A stretch of DNA of 64,000 nucleotides from assembly GCA_016183655.1 (NCBI GenBank), contig JACPEH010000011.1, forward strand, positions 84,166-148,165, given 5' to 3'. The notes under the pieces were generated by a model that made no database searches, was not told the DNA's origin, and saw only the letters and a program-made list of their open reading frames with translations. Shown here piece by piece: positions 1 through 8,015 of this stretch. Positions within the stretch are counted from its first letter, which is position 1. Each line of letters opens with the position of its first letter. This DNA comes from Rhodocyclales bacterium (GTDB lineage: Bacteria > Pseudomonadota > Gammaproteobacteria > Burkholderiales > Rhodocyclaceae). Both the position numbers and the translations under genes were made by a program.

Positions 1-451
1 TCACCGCGGCGCCGCCCTCGGACTCCTCGGCCGGCTGGAAAATGAACACCACGGTGCCGTCGAAATTGCGGTGCGCGGCGAGGTAGCGGGCGGCGCCGAG
101 CAGCATCGTCGTGTGCCCGTCGTGGCCGCAGGCGTGCATGCAGCCTTCGCGCTTCGAGCGGTGCGGGAAGGCGTTCATCTCCTGCAGCGGCAGCGCGTCC
201 ATGTCGGCCCTGAGGCCGATCATCCGCGACGACGTGCCGGCGCGGATGACGCCGACGACGCCGGTCTTCGCCAGCCCGCGATGCACCTCGACGCCGCAGC
301 GCGCCAACTCGGCGGCGACGAGATCGGCGGTGCGCGTCTCGTTGAACGCCAGTTCGGGGTGGGCGTGGATGTCGCGGCGGATCGCCGAAAGCTCGGGCAG
401 GAGCGTGGCGAGGAAGGCGGGGGCGAGCGGCGGCTGGCTGACAACGGGCAT
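1..451 (-). CDS. M20 family amidohydrolase (hippurate hydrolase-like), N-terminal part
   Basis: This is the N-terminal part (about 150 residues) of a metal-dependent amidohydrolase; the rest lies beyond the left edge. The protein starts MPVVSQPPLAP and contains RRDIHAHPEL, GLRADMDALP and the zinc-binding MHACGHDGHT motif followed by FIFQPAEE. This is the classic N-terminal signature of M20D amidohydrolases such as hippuricase, amidohydrolase AmiA and IAA-amino-acid hydrolase. These enzymes split N-acyl amino acids; the exact substrate cannot be read from the sequence. The ATG at 451 is the first start in frame and fits the usual family N-terminus. It is divergent from rapZ. Confidence 0.85.
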   Translation of the reverse strand, partial: MPVVSQPPLAPAFLATLLPELSAIRRDIHAHPELAFNETRTADLVAAELARCGVEVHRGLAKTGVVGVIRAGTSSRMIGLRADMDALPLQEMNAFPHRSKREGCMHACGHDGHTTMLLGAARYLAAHRNFDGTVVFIFQPAEESEGGAAV

Positions 452-538
452 TGGGGGAACGTCCTGACGAAACCGGACTCTGTAGTTTAGAACACTCCTT
501 CTTGTCCGCAAAAGCCCGCTTCCGCTATCCTCCCGCCC

Positions 539-1378
539 ATGCGCCTCGTCCTCATCAGCGGCCTTTCCGGCTCCGGCAAGTCGATCGCCCTCAAGATGCT
601 TGAGGACAGCGGCTACTACTGCGTCGACAACCTGCCCTCGCAGCTGCTGCGACAGCTGGTCGGCCAACTCGACCAGCAGGGCTACGACAAGGTCGCGGTG
701 GCGGTCGACATCCGCGGCGGCGATTCGCTGGAAATGCTGCCGCAGCAGTTCGACGCGCTGCGCAACCAGGGCCTGGAGCCGAAATTCCTGTTCCTCGACG
801 CGAAGAACGAGATCCTCCTGAAGCGTTTCTCGGAGACCCGCCGCGCGCATCCGTTGGCGAAGGATGGCCGCTCGCTGGGCGAGGCCATCGTCGAGGAGCG
901 CGAGCGGCTGGAGAGCCTCGCCGGCCTCGGTCACCACATCGACACCAGCGACCTCGCCGCGGCGACGCTGCGCGAATGGGTGCGCCAGTTCATCGAGGCC
1001 GAACCGGGGCAGGGGCTGACGCTGATGTTCCAGTCCTTCGGCTTCAAGCACGGCCTGCCGCTCGACGCGGACTTCGTCTTCGACGTGCGCTGCCTGGCCA
1101 ACCCGCACTACGATCCGGTGCTGCGCCCGCTGACCGGGCTCGACGAGGCGGTCGCCGAGTTCCTCGACGACCAGCCGGACGTGCATCGCATGCGCGACGA
1201 CATCCGCCGCTTCGTTTCCGGCTGGCTGCCGGCCTTCATCCGCGACAACCGCAGCTACCTGACGGTGGCTATCGGCTGCACCGGCGGCCAGCATCGCTCG
1301 GTGTTCATCGCCGAGTGGCTGGCGCGCGAATTCGCCGGCCGCGCGCGCGTGCTGGTCCGCCATCGGGAACTGGCTTGA
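539..1378 (+). CDS. rapZ: RNase adapter protein RapZ
   Basis: A 279-residue P-loop NTPase of the RapZ/YvcJ family. The Walker A motif GLSGSGKS is at residues 8-15, and the C-terminal domain carries the conserved stretch [11 protein letters not shown] near residue 245. In enterobacteria RapZ binds the small RNA GlmZ and presents it to RNase E, which controls glucosamine-6-phosphate synthase. In betaproteobacteria the role is known only from homology. The length matches the family (about 285). The stop codon overlaps the TTG start of the next gene (TTGA), which suggests translational coupling. Confidence 0.93.
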   Translation: MRLVLISGLSGSGKSIALKMLEDSGYYCVDNLPSQLLRQLVGQLDQQGYDKVAVAVDIRGGDSLEMLPQQFDALRNQGLEPKFLFLDAKNEILLKRFSETRRAHPLAKDGRSLGEAIVEERERLESLAGLGHHIDTSDLAAATLREWVRQFIEAEPGQGLTLMFQSFGFKHGLPLDADFVFDVRCLANPHYDPVLRPLTGLDEAVAEFLDDQPDVHRMRDDIRRFVSGWLPAFIRDNRSYLTVAIGCTGGQHRSVFIAEWLAREFAGRARVLVRHRELA

Positions 1379-1797
1379 CCTCGCGTCGCGCGCAAGCCTC
1401 GTCGTTCACGACGGGGCGACGCAACCCCTGGCTTTCCCTGCTGCGCCCCGGCGATTGGGTGGTCGCCGGCGTTTCCGCGCTGGCCGTCGCCGCCTCGTTC
1501 CCGCTGCTGTGGCAGGGCGGTGCCGGCGAGCGGGCGGTGGTGCGGCGCGACGGCGAGGTGGTCGCCGAGCTCGACCTCTCGCGCAAGCGCACGCTGGAAG
1601 TGGCCGGTGCCATCGGCACCACGGTGATCGCCGTCGAACCCGGCCGCGCGCGCGTCGCCGCCGACCCCGGCCCGCGCCAGTACTGCGTCCGCCAGGGCTG
1701 GCTGAAGCGCGCCGGCGAGATCGCCATCTGCGCCCCGAACCACGTCAGCCTGCAGATCGCGGGCCGGAAGAACGGCTTTGACTCGATCACCTATTGA
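1375..1797 (+). CDS. NusG domain II-containing protein
   Basis: A small protein of up to 140 residues with one N-terminal membrane segment (about residues 32-47, [13 protein letters not shown]), then a beta-rich domain with [15 protein letters not shown] and the terminal signature [20 protein letters not shown]. This matches the NusG_II family, whose members occur next to Gx-type transporters and often near RNF or ApbE genes. The function is not established. The TTG at 1375 overlaps the rapZ stop; a GTG at 1459 is an alternative that would start just before the membrane segment. It overlaps the next gene by 20 bases. Confidence 0.72.
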   Translation: MTSRRAQASSFTTGRRNPWLSLLRPGDWVVAGVSALAVAASFPLLWQGGAGERAVVRRDGEVVAELDLSRKRTLEVAGAIGTTVIAVEPGRARVAADPGPRQYCVRQGWLKRAGEIAICAPNHVSLQIAGRKNGFDSITY

Positions 1798-2323
1798 GCT
1801 GTCGACGACCCCGGACGACCACCGCATCGCGCGGCTGGCGGCGGCGGCGATCGCGCTGTCGCTGGTCGATGCGGCGATCCCGCTGCCGCTGCCGGGGGTC
1901 AAGCCGGGGCTGGCGAACATCGTCACGCTGCTCGTCCTCTACCGCTACGGCTTCGCCACCGCGGCCTGGGTCAGCGGCCTGCGCGTTGTCGCCGGCGGCC
2001 TGCTGCTCGGCCACTTCCTCGCCCCCGGTTTCTTCCTCAGCCTGACCGGCGCCGCCGCCAGCCTGGCCACGCTGGCACTGGCGCAGCGCCTGCCGCGGCG
2101 CTGGTTCGGGCCGGTGACGCTGTCGCTGATCGCCGCCTTCGCCCACATCGGCGGCCAGCTGCTGCTGGCGCGCGCCTGGCTGATCCCGCACGACGGCGTC
2201 TTCCTGCTGGCGCCGCTGTTCTTTGCCGCGGCGCTGTTCTTCGGCATCATCAACGGACTGATCGTCGCTCGCCTGCTCGGCGAGTCGCAGCCACCGGACC
2301 CCGCGGAGCCGCAACATGCCTAA
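1778..2323 (+). CDS. Gx transporter family / heptaprenyl diphosphate synthase component I-like membrane protein
   Basis: A 181-residue hydrophobic protein with about five predicted membrane segments. The stretches IPLPLPGVKPGLANIVTL and GFATAAWVSGLRVV are characteristic of the family annotated both as heptaprenyl diphosphate synthase component I and as Gx transporter. In Gram-negative bacteria it is regularly paired with a NusG-II protein, as here, so a transport or membrane-assembly role is more likely than prenyl synthesis. The TTG start has a GGAAG element about seven bases upstream inside the preceding gene. The gene overlaps both neighbours. Confidence 0.7.
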   Translation: MTRSPIELSTTPDDHRIARLAAAAIALSLVDAAIPLPLPGVKPGLANIVTLLVLYRYGFATAAWVSGLRVVAGGLLLGHFLAPGFFLSLTGAAASLATLALAQRLPRRWFGPVTLSLIAAFAHIGGQLLLARAWLIPHDGVFLLAPLFFAAALFFGIINGLIVARLLGESQPPDPAEPQHA

Positions 2324-2921
2324 GACCGTCTGCCTTGCCCTGACCGGCGCCTCCGGCATGCCCTACGGCATCCGCCTGCTCGAATGCCTGCTCGCCGCCG
2401 GCTGCCACGTGCAGCTGCTCTACTCGCAGGCGGCGCAGGTGGTGGCCAAGCAGGAGATGGACCTCGACCTGCCGGCGCGGGCGAAGGACGCCGCCGCGCA
2501 CTTCCGCGCGTGCTACGCGACGCTGCCGGGAACGCTGGCCGTCTACGGCCGCGAGGAATGGTTCGCGCCGGTGGCCAGCGGCTCCAACCCGCCGGACGCG
2601 ATGGTCGTCTGCCCGTGTTCGATGGGTACGCTGGCGGCGATTGCGCAGGGGCTGGCCGACAACCTGATCGAGCGCGCCGCCGACGTCGTCCTGAAGGAGC
2701 GCCGGCCGCTGGTGCTGGTGCCGCGCGAGACGCCGTTGTCGGCGATCCATCTCGAGAACATGCTGCGCCTGTCCCGTGCCGGCGCCGTCATCCTGCCGCC
2801 GAACCCCGGCTTCTACAACCATCCGCAGACGGTGCAGGACGTCGTCGATTTCGTCGTCGCCCGCGTCCTCGACCAGCTCGGCGTCGCGCATGCGCTGACC
2901 AAGCGCTGGGGCGAGGAGTGA
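2316..2921 (+). CDS. ubiX: Flavin prenyltransferase UbiX
   Basis: A 201-residue member of the UbiX/Pad1 family. It makes prenylated FMN, the cofactor of the UbiD decarboxylase in ubiquinone synthesis. Family features are the N-terminal flavin-binding LTGASGMPYGIRLL (residues 8-21), VVCPCSMGTLAAIAQGLADN in the centre and LVPRETPLSAIHLENML near the C-terminus. The length is typical. It starts eight bases before the end of the preceding membrane protein gene. No ubiD is in the window. Confidence 0.95.
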   Translation: MPKTVCLALTGASGMPYGIRLLECLLAAGCHVQLLYSQAAQVVAKQEMDLDLPARAKDAAAHFRACYATLPGTLAVYGREEWFAPVASGSNPPDAMVVCPCSMGTLAAIAQGLADNLIERAADVVLKERRPLVLVPRETPLSAIHLENMLRLSRAGAVILPPNPGFYNHPQTVQDVVDFVVARVLDQLGVAHALTKRWGEE

Positions 2922-2961
2922 GCGCCCCGCTCGGCCGCCAGGCAACGGCGGGAGCGGCGCA

Positions 2962-3606
2962 GTGAGCTGGTTCGACCGCTTCCGGGCGCCCGCGAAACCG
3001 GTGCCGCCACCGGCGCCGGAACGGCTGGAGATTCCGCTCTTCCCGCTGAAGTCGGTGCTGTTCCCCGGCGGCATGCTGGCGCTGAAGGTGTTCGAGAAGC
3101 GCTACCTCGACATGACCGCCGACTGCATGCGCCGCGAGGCGCCGTTCGGCGTCTGCCTGATCGCCAGCGGCCAGGAGGTCGGCGAGCCGGCGGTGCCGCA
3201 CCGGGTCGGCACGCTGGCGCACGTCGTCAGCTGGGACATGGAGGAGCTCGGCATCCTGCAGCTCGGCGTGCGCGGCGGCCGCCGCTTCCGCCTGCTGGCG
3301 ACCCGCAGCGAGGCCGACGGCCTGCTGCGCGCGGAGGTCGAACTGCTGCCCGAGGACGCGGCGGTCGCCGTGCCGGCGGCGCAGCGCGGGCTGGTGCCGC
3401 TGCTGGAAAAAGTCGCCTCCGACATCGGGCCGGACCGGATGCCGCTGCCGCATGCCTGGAACGATGCCGCCTGGGTCGGCTACCGGCTGACCGAGGTGAT
3501 GCCGGTGCAACTGCTGGCCAAGCAAAAGCTGCTTGAACTCGACGACGCCGTGTCGCGCCTGGAAATCCTCTTCAAGTATCTGGCGCAGCGCGGGCTGGTC
3601 AAGTAG
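2962..3606 (+). CDS. LON peptidase substrate-binding domain protein
   Basis: A 214-residue protein made of a LON N-terminal-like (PUA-type) domain without the ATPase and protease parts. Recognisable stretches are LEIPLFPLKSVLFPGGMLAL at residues 23-42, KVFEKRYLDM, and a C-terminal KYLAQRGL. Such stand-alone proteins are common in proteobacteria, and their function is not known. The GTG start at 2962 is preceded by GGAG about ten bases upstream. The gene converges on mutY with an 11-base gap. Confidence 0.85.
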   Translation: MSWFDRFRAPAKPVPPPAPERLEIPLFPLKSVLFPGGMLALKVFEKRYLDMTADCMRREAPFGVCLIASGQEVGEPAVPHRVGTLAHVVSWDMEELGILQLGVRGGRRFRLLATRSEADGLLRAEVELLPEDAAVAVPAAQRGLVPLLEKVASDIGPDRMPLPHAWNDAAWVGYRLTEVMPVQLLAKQKLLELDDAVSRLEILFKYLAQRGLVK

Positions 3607-3617
3607 CCGGCCGCGCG

Positions 3618-4649
3618 CTACTCGGCGGCGAGGCGCGTCAGCAGCTTGCGGATCGGCGCCGGCAAGGCCGCCGACCCGCATTTTTCGAATTCCACCCATT
3701 CCAGTTGTGCCGCGCCGTCGGCGGCGGTCAGCGGCGGCGAGTCGACGGTGCAGCGCAGCGGCCGCAGCGTCAGCCGGAAATGCGTGAAGCTGTGGCGCAA
3801 CTCCGGCAATTCCTCGCAGGCGCCGGCGCGCAGCCCGAAACGTGCGGCCAGCTCCGGCGGCCGGCCTTCCGGCGGTGCCAGCAGGCCGCCCCAGATTCCC
3901 GTTGGCGGCCGGCGTTCGAGCAGCACGCGGCGGCCATCGGTGAACAGCGTGACGACGCTCTCGCGCTCGGGCACCGCCCTGGCCGGCTTCGCCGCCGGCA
4001 GCTCGGCCTGGCGGCCCTCGCGCTCGGCGACGCACAAGCCGCGCTGCGGGCAGTCGCCGCAGCGCGGCTGGCTGCGCGTGCACAGCGTGGCGCCGAGGTC
4101 CATCACCCCTTGCGTATAGGCCTCGATCCCGGTCTCCGGCAGCAGCGCCTCGGCCAGTTCCCAGAGCCGGCGCTCGACCGTCGCCTGGCCGGGGAAGCCG
4201 TCGATGCCGAAGCAGCGCGTCAGCACCCGCTTGACGTTGCCGTCGAGGATGGCGCCGCGGGCGCCAAAGGCAAAGGCCGCGATGGCGGCTGCGGTGGATT
4301 TTCCGATTCCCGGAAGTTCGGCGATCTTTTGGCTGTTCTCTGGAAATTTGCCGCCGTGTTCGGCGACGATCTGTTGCGCGCAACGGTGCAGGTTGCGTGC
4401 CCGCGCGTAGTAGCCGAGCCCGGCCCACAGTTCGAGCACCTCGCCCTGCGGCGCCGCCGCCAGCGTCGCCAGGTCGGGAAAACGGGCGAGGAAGCGCGCG
4501 TAGTACGGAATCACCGTTGCCACCTGCGTCTGCTGCAGCATGATCTCGGACAGCCAGATCCGGTACGGGTCGCGCGTCCGCTGCCAGGGCAGGTCGTGAC
4601 GGCCGTGCAGCTTCTGCCAGGCGACGAGACGGGCGGCGAAATCACTCAT
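3618..4649 (-). CDS. mutY: A/G-specific adenine glycosylase MutY
   Basis: A 343-residue DNA repair glycosylase that removes adenine mispaired with 8-oxoguanine or guanine. It has the HhH-GPD domain with LQQTQVATVIPYY, the helix-hairpin-helix ELPGIGKSTAAAIAAFAFG and the catalytic Asp region AILDGNVKRVL. The iron-sulfur loop has Cys spacing C-X6-C-X2-C-X5-C (CTRSQPRCGDCPQRGLC). The C-terminal third is the NUDIX-like domain that reads 8-oxoG, including HSFTHFRL. The ATG at 4649 was chosen because MSDFAARLVAWQ is the family N-terminus; the frame is open further upstream but without similarity. Confidence 0.95.
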   Translation of the reverse strand: MSDFAARLVAWQKLHGRHDLPWQRTRDPYRIWLSEIMLQQTQVATVIPYYARFLARFPDLATLAAAPQGEVLELWAGLGYYARARNLHRCAQQIVAEHGGKFPENSQKIAELPGIGKSTAAAIAAFAFGARGAILDGNVKRVLTRCFGIDGFPGQATVERRLWELAEALLPETGIEAYTQGVMDLGATLCTRSQPRCGDCPQRGLCVAEREGRQAELPAAKPARAVPERESVVTLFTDGRRVLLERRPPTGIWGGLLAPPEGRPPELAARFGLRAGACEELPELRHSFTHFRLTLRPLRCTVDSPPLTAADGAAQLEWVEFEKCGSAALPAPIRKLLTRLAAE

Positions 4650-4744
4650 ACGGGAATTCTCAAGCGGGAGCAGGGTCGACAGCGGTAGCAGGCAGCGGGG
4701 ATAATCGCCAGCTTCTCTGCCCGATGCTATCACGGCCCCAATCG

Positions 4745-5323
4745 ATGAGTTCCCATTCCGACAACACTGCGCGCGACCTCGTCGCTCCCCGTCTCCACTG
4801 CCCCGCCTGCGACGACGGCCCGCTCGGGCAGGAGACCGGCGCCGACTACGATTGCCGCGCCTTCCGCGATGCGCTCGGCAGCTTCGCGACCGGCATCGCC
4901 GTCGTCACCGCCTGCGCGCCGGACGGCGAATTCGTCGGGCTGACCGTCAACTCCTTCAACTCGGTATCGCTCGATCCGCCGCTCGTGCTGTGGAGCCTCG
5001 ACCTCGGCTCGCCGAACCTGGAAGCTTTCCGCAGCGCCAGCCACTACGTCGTGAACATCCTCGCCGCCGACCAGGCCGAGGTGTCGCAACGCTTCGCGAC
5101 GCGCATCCCGGACCGTTTCGGCGACCTGCAGCTGTGCATCGGCGTCGGCGGCGCGCCGCTGCTGCACGGCTGCTGCGCCTGGTTCGAGTGCGCCAACGAG
5201 ACCCGGCATCCGGGCGGCGACCACCTGATCTTCGTCGGCCGCGTCGAGCGCTTCTCGCACGACCCCGCCCGCCTCCCCCTCGTTTACCACGCCGGCCGCT
5301 ACCGCAACCTGGCGCGGGATTGA
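4745..5323 (+). CDS. Flavin reductase family protein (NADH:FMN oxidoreductase-like)
   Basis: A 192-residue protein with the split-barrel flavin-binding domain of the HpaC/flavin reductase family. Markers are FRDALGSFATGIAVVTA, GLTVNSFNSVSLDPPLVLWSL and the C-terminal PLVYHAGRYRNL. Such enzymes reduce FMN or FAD for a partner monooxygenase; the partner is not in the window. The N-terminal 35 residues carry an extra CPACDDGPLG stretch outside the domain. ATG at 4745 is used; an in-frame ATG at 4724 is possible, and neither has a clear ribosome-binding site. Confidence 0.8.
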   Translation: MSSHSDNTARDLVAPRLHCPACDDGPLGQETGADYDCRAFRDALGSFATGIAVVTACAPDGEFVGLTVNSFNSVSLDPPLVLWSLDLGSPNLEAFRSASHYVVNILAADQAEVSQRFATRIPDRFGDLQLCIGVGGAPLLHGCCAWFECANETRHPGGDHLIFVGRVERFSHDPARLPLVYHAGRYRNLARD

Positions 5324-5858
5324 ACGCCCCTGCGGATCGGCATAGAATGCGACCTCCTGCACCTTCCCGGGCGCAACGAGCGGGCGTCGTATAATGGTAA
5401 TACCCTAGCTTCCCAAGCGTGCGACGTGAGTCGGAGGTTAGCTGCAACCTTGCACAACGCCGATCCCATTGCGGGATCACCACCATTGCGGTGGATAGTG
5501 TGCAAAACGTAGCAGTACCAAATCTGTGCCATTGCGGCATGGAACGGCGTAAGCCGTATAAGTAATCGTTCTGCCTTCCGCAAGGGAGTGACAGAACCCG
5601 GGGTTCAGCCCTCGGTAGTCTAGGAGCGGTGCGTCACTGGCAACGGTGGGGTGCTAAGCGCTCTGACAATGTAGCCACCTTACGGGGTATGTCATATCCC
5701 GTGAGGGGTCTGGCATGATTTCGGGAGTTGCACCCGAATGAGGCGCTAGGCTGGGTTGGATGGTTAACGTAAGTGAACCGCTATTAAACGTCGTCAAGCT
5801 TGATGAGCCAAAGGCAACTTGTAGTATCGGGCTCAGCCAAAATGGCATGTGATCGGTT

Positions 5859-5879
5859 GTTTGCTTGCTTGGTGCAAAC
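5859..5879 (+). other. EBS1 hairpin of the group II intron
   Basis: A stem GTTTGC (5859-5864) / GCAAAC (5874-5879) closes a nine-base loop. The loop contains GCTTGG (5867-5872), the exact complement of CCAAGC (5413-5418), the last six bases of the 5' exon. This is the position and form expected for the EBS1-IBS1 pairing that selects the 5' splice and homing site. A possible EBS2 (AAGCT, 5796-5800) matches AGCTT at 5407-5411, with less certainty. The target is therefore the anticodon loop and stem of tRNA-Gly(CCC). Confidence 0.75.
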
Positions 5880-6203
5880 ACGCTGACACGGGTATCACCG
5901 GCGAAAAGGCGGAACCTTCCCAATCCTGTTACTTGTACGGAACACGGTAAGCCCAATGCGGGGTCTGGCCAGTCTGGCAGACAAGGATAATCGCAAGGTT
6001 ATCTGATGCCGTAGGGGGTAGAGGATGGTGGAAAAAGCGAATGCCTCTCTGTAATGGAGGGGATAGGGGGTAAATGCCCTGACGCGAAAGCGTGCTAACT
6101 TCCATCAGGTGATCTGTCGCAAGACAGGTCTGTAAATCGCATCCGGCGGGGATGATGTACTATCCCCGCAAGGGGCGAGTGCGTCTTTCCTTCCGGGGAC
6201 AGA

Positions 6204-6277
6204 GCGGGTGTAGTTCAATGGTAGAACTTCTGCTTCCCAAGCAGATAGCGTGGGTTCGATTCCCATCACCCGCTCCA
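6204..6277 (+). tRNA. tRNA-Gly(CCC), intact, inside the group II intron
   Basis: A complete 74-nt tRNA with encoded CCA. The acceptor stem is GCGGGTG/CACCCGC, the D stem GTTC/GAAC, the anticodon stem TCTGC/GCAGA, the anticodon loop TTCCCAA (CCC) and the T arm GTGGG-TTCGATT-CCCAT. It has the same anticodon, anticodon loop and T arm as the interrupted outer tRNA, but different acceptor, D and anticodon stems, so it is not a recent copy of the outer gene. It sits in domain IV, and its CCA ends only a few bases before the ribosome-binding site of the maturase gene. Confidence 0.95.
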
Positions 6278-6294
6278 TTCAACCGGAGGTTGAT

Positions 6295-7962
6295 ATGGAC
6301 GCAAGTCAGCATGATTGTGATGTCGCCTCCACAACTTGGCAGTCTTGGCACGACGTTTCGTGGGTCAAGGTTTATCAAGTTGTCGCGAGGCTACAGACAA
6401 GAATTGCGAAGGCAGCAAAAGCAGGGGAATGGCGGAAAGTTCGCGCCCTGCAGAGACTCCTGACCAAATCCACCGGTGCGAAAGCACTGGCTGTGAGGAG
6501 GGTAACGGAGAATCAAGGCCGGAAAACTCCAGGAGTGGATAAGCAAACCTGGGGCACGCCGGACGCGAAGTGGAAAGCGGTACTTGATCTCGGTAGCAAG
6601 AGATATAAACCGTTACCGCTACGTCGCATCTACATCCCGAAAGCAAATGGTGACAAACGCCCACTCGGCATACCCACCATGCGTGATCGTGCGATGCAAG
6701 CGCTGCACTTGCTGGCGCTGGACCCCGTCGCCGAAACGATCGGTGATCCCCATTCCTACGGTTTTCGACGTGAGCGCTCGACAGCGGATGCCATCGAACA
6801 AGTGCGCAATGTGCTTGGGAGAAAAGCTTCGCCCAAATGGGTGCTGGAAGGGGATATCAAAGGTTGCTTCGACAACATCAGCCACGACTGGCTGGTCGCC
6901 AATGTCTGCATGGACAAAGGCACTCTTCGGAAGTGGTTGAAAGCGGGTTTCATCGAAACGGGAAAGCTTTTCCCGACGCAAGCAGGCACGCCACAGGGAG
7001 GCATCATCTCCCCGGTTCTGGCGAACTTGGCACTGGATGGGCTGCAGCACGAGCTAACCACACTGTTCCGAACAGTGCGGGACGCACGTGCGGCAAAGGT
7101 CAATCTAGTGCGCTACGCGGACGACTTCATCATCACGGGTAGCTCGAAAGAGTATCTGGAAGAGAAGGTCAAACCCTTGGTGGAGAAATTCCTCGCTACT
7201 CGGGGCCTCGTCCTCTCGGAGAAGAAAACCAAAATCACACCAGTGACAGAGGGCTTCGACTTCTTGGGGTGGAATGTCAGGTATTTCAATCGAATGCTGA
7301 TAACCCAGCCATCGAAGAAAAATGCCAAATCGTTCTTGGGGAAAATCCGCGACCTGCTGCGAGAAAGAAAGGCGGCCAGACAGATTGAGGTGATCGAGAA
7401 ACTGACCCCGGTAATACGGGGGTGGGCCAACTATCATCGAAGTCAGATGGCATCCCAGACGTTTGCAAGATGCGACCATCAAATCTGGCAAGCACTGTGG
7501 CGCTGGGCGTGTCGCCGTCATCCGAACAAGGGGAAGCGGTGGATCAAACAGCGTTACTTCAAGTGCCTCAAGGGGCGCGACTGGCTTTTTGCGGATCAGG
7601 ATAAGTTGCTGCCAACCTTGGCGGGGTACCGGAAACGGCCCCACACCAAGATCATGGCTGACGCGAATCCATACGATCCATCGTTCGACGGGTACTTCTC
7701 CAAACGGCTTGCGCAGCGCATGGACAAGACGCTCGAAGGACGGCGCAAGCTTCGCTGGTTGTGGTGGTGGCAGGAAGGTCTCTGCCCTGCTTGCGACCAG
7801 AAGATCACGAGAGATACTGGGTGGCACTTGCACCACATAATCAAGCGATCAGAACGAGGTTCGGACAAGCTGACCAATCTGGTTTTGCTGCATCCGAATT
7901 GCCATAAGCAGCACCATGTTCTTGAGAATCACGGCCCTGCCGGCATTTCTATGTTCAAGTAG
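6295..7962 (+). CDS. ltrA: Group II intron-encoded reverse transcriptase/maturase with HNH endonuclease
   Basis: A 555-residue intron-encoded protein that helps the intron RNA fold and splice and copies it during retrohoming. Reverse transcriptase motifs in order are RRIYIPKANGDKRPLGIP, EGDIKGCFDNISHDWL, AGTPQGGIISPVLANLALDG and the active-site YADD (residues 274-277). The maturase (X) domain includes VIRGWANYHRSQ. The C-terminal HNH domain has CPAC at 497-500, HLHH at 511-514 and a later NCHKQHH. No frameshift is visible, so it may be active. ATG 6295 follows a GGAGG; longer reading upstream would translate the tRNA and is rejected. The symbol is the generic family name. Confidence 0.93.
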   Translation: MDASQHDCDVASTTWQSWHDVSWVKVYQVVARLQTRIAKAAKAGEWRKVRALQRLLTKSTGAKALAVRRVTENQGRKTPGVDKQTWGTPDAKWKAVLDLGSKRYKPLPLRRIYIPKANGDKRPLGIPTMRDRAMQALHLLALDPVAETIGDPHSYGFRRERSTADAIEQVRNVLGRKASPKWVLEGDIKGCFDNISHDWLVANVCMDKGTLRKWLKAGFIETGKLFPTQAGTPQGGIISPVLANLALDGLQHELTTLFRTVRDARAAKVNLVRYADDFIITGSSKEYLEEKVKPLVEKFLATRGLVLSEKKTKITPVTEGFDFLGWNVRYFNRMLITQPSKKNAKSFLGKIRDLLRERKAARQIEVIEKLTPVIRGWANYHRSQMASQTFARCDHQIWQALWRWACRRHPNKGKRWIKQRYFKCLKGRDWLFADQDKLLPTLAGYRKRPHTKIMADANPYDPSFDGYFSKRLAQRMDKTLEGRRKLRWLWWWQEGLCPACDQKITRDTGWHLHHIIKRSERGSDKLTNLVLLHPNCHKQHHVLENHGPAGISMFK

Positions 7963-7981
7963 GGATGCTTAAGGGTTGCTT

Positions 7982-8015
7982 GAGCCGTATGCGGGGAAAC
8001 TTGCACGTACGGTTC
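7982..8015 (+). ncRNA. Group II intron domain V
   Basis: A 34-nt hairpin starting GAGCCGTATGCGG, with a GAAA tetraloop and ending CACGTACGGTTC. It has the catalytic AGC, the conserved bulge and the length expected of domain V. It is the only domain V in the interval 5419-8056, so the whole interval is one intron. Downstream, bases about 8020-8050 fold as domain VI (inner stem GGTGGCC/GGTCGCC with a GCGA loop). Confidence 0.9.

Noticed and set aside
5419..6203. Two separate introns or a tandem tRNA pair instead of one intron with a tRNA inside
   Set aside because: There is only one domain V (7982-8015), and the outer tRNA's 3' half lies beyond it, so the inner tRNA must be inside the single intron.
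6250..6294. Upstream extension of the maturase gene (start at 6250)
   Set aside because: It would translate the 3' half of the inner tRNA. ATG 6295 has a proper GGAGG site.
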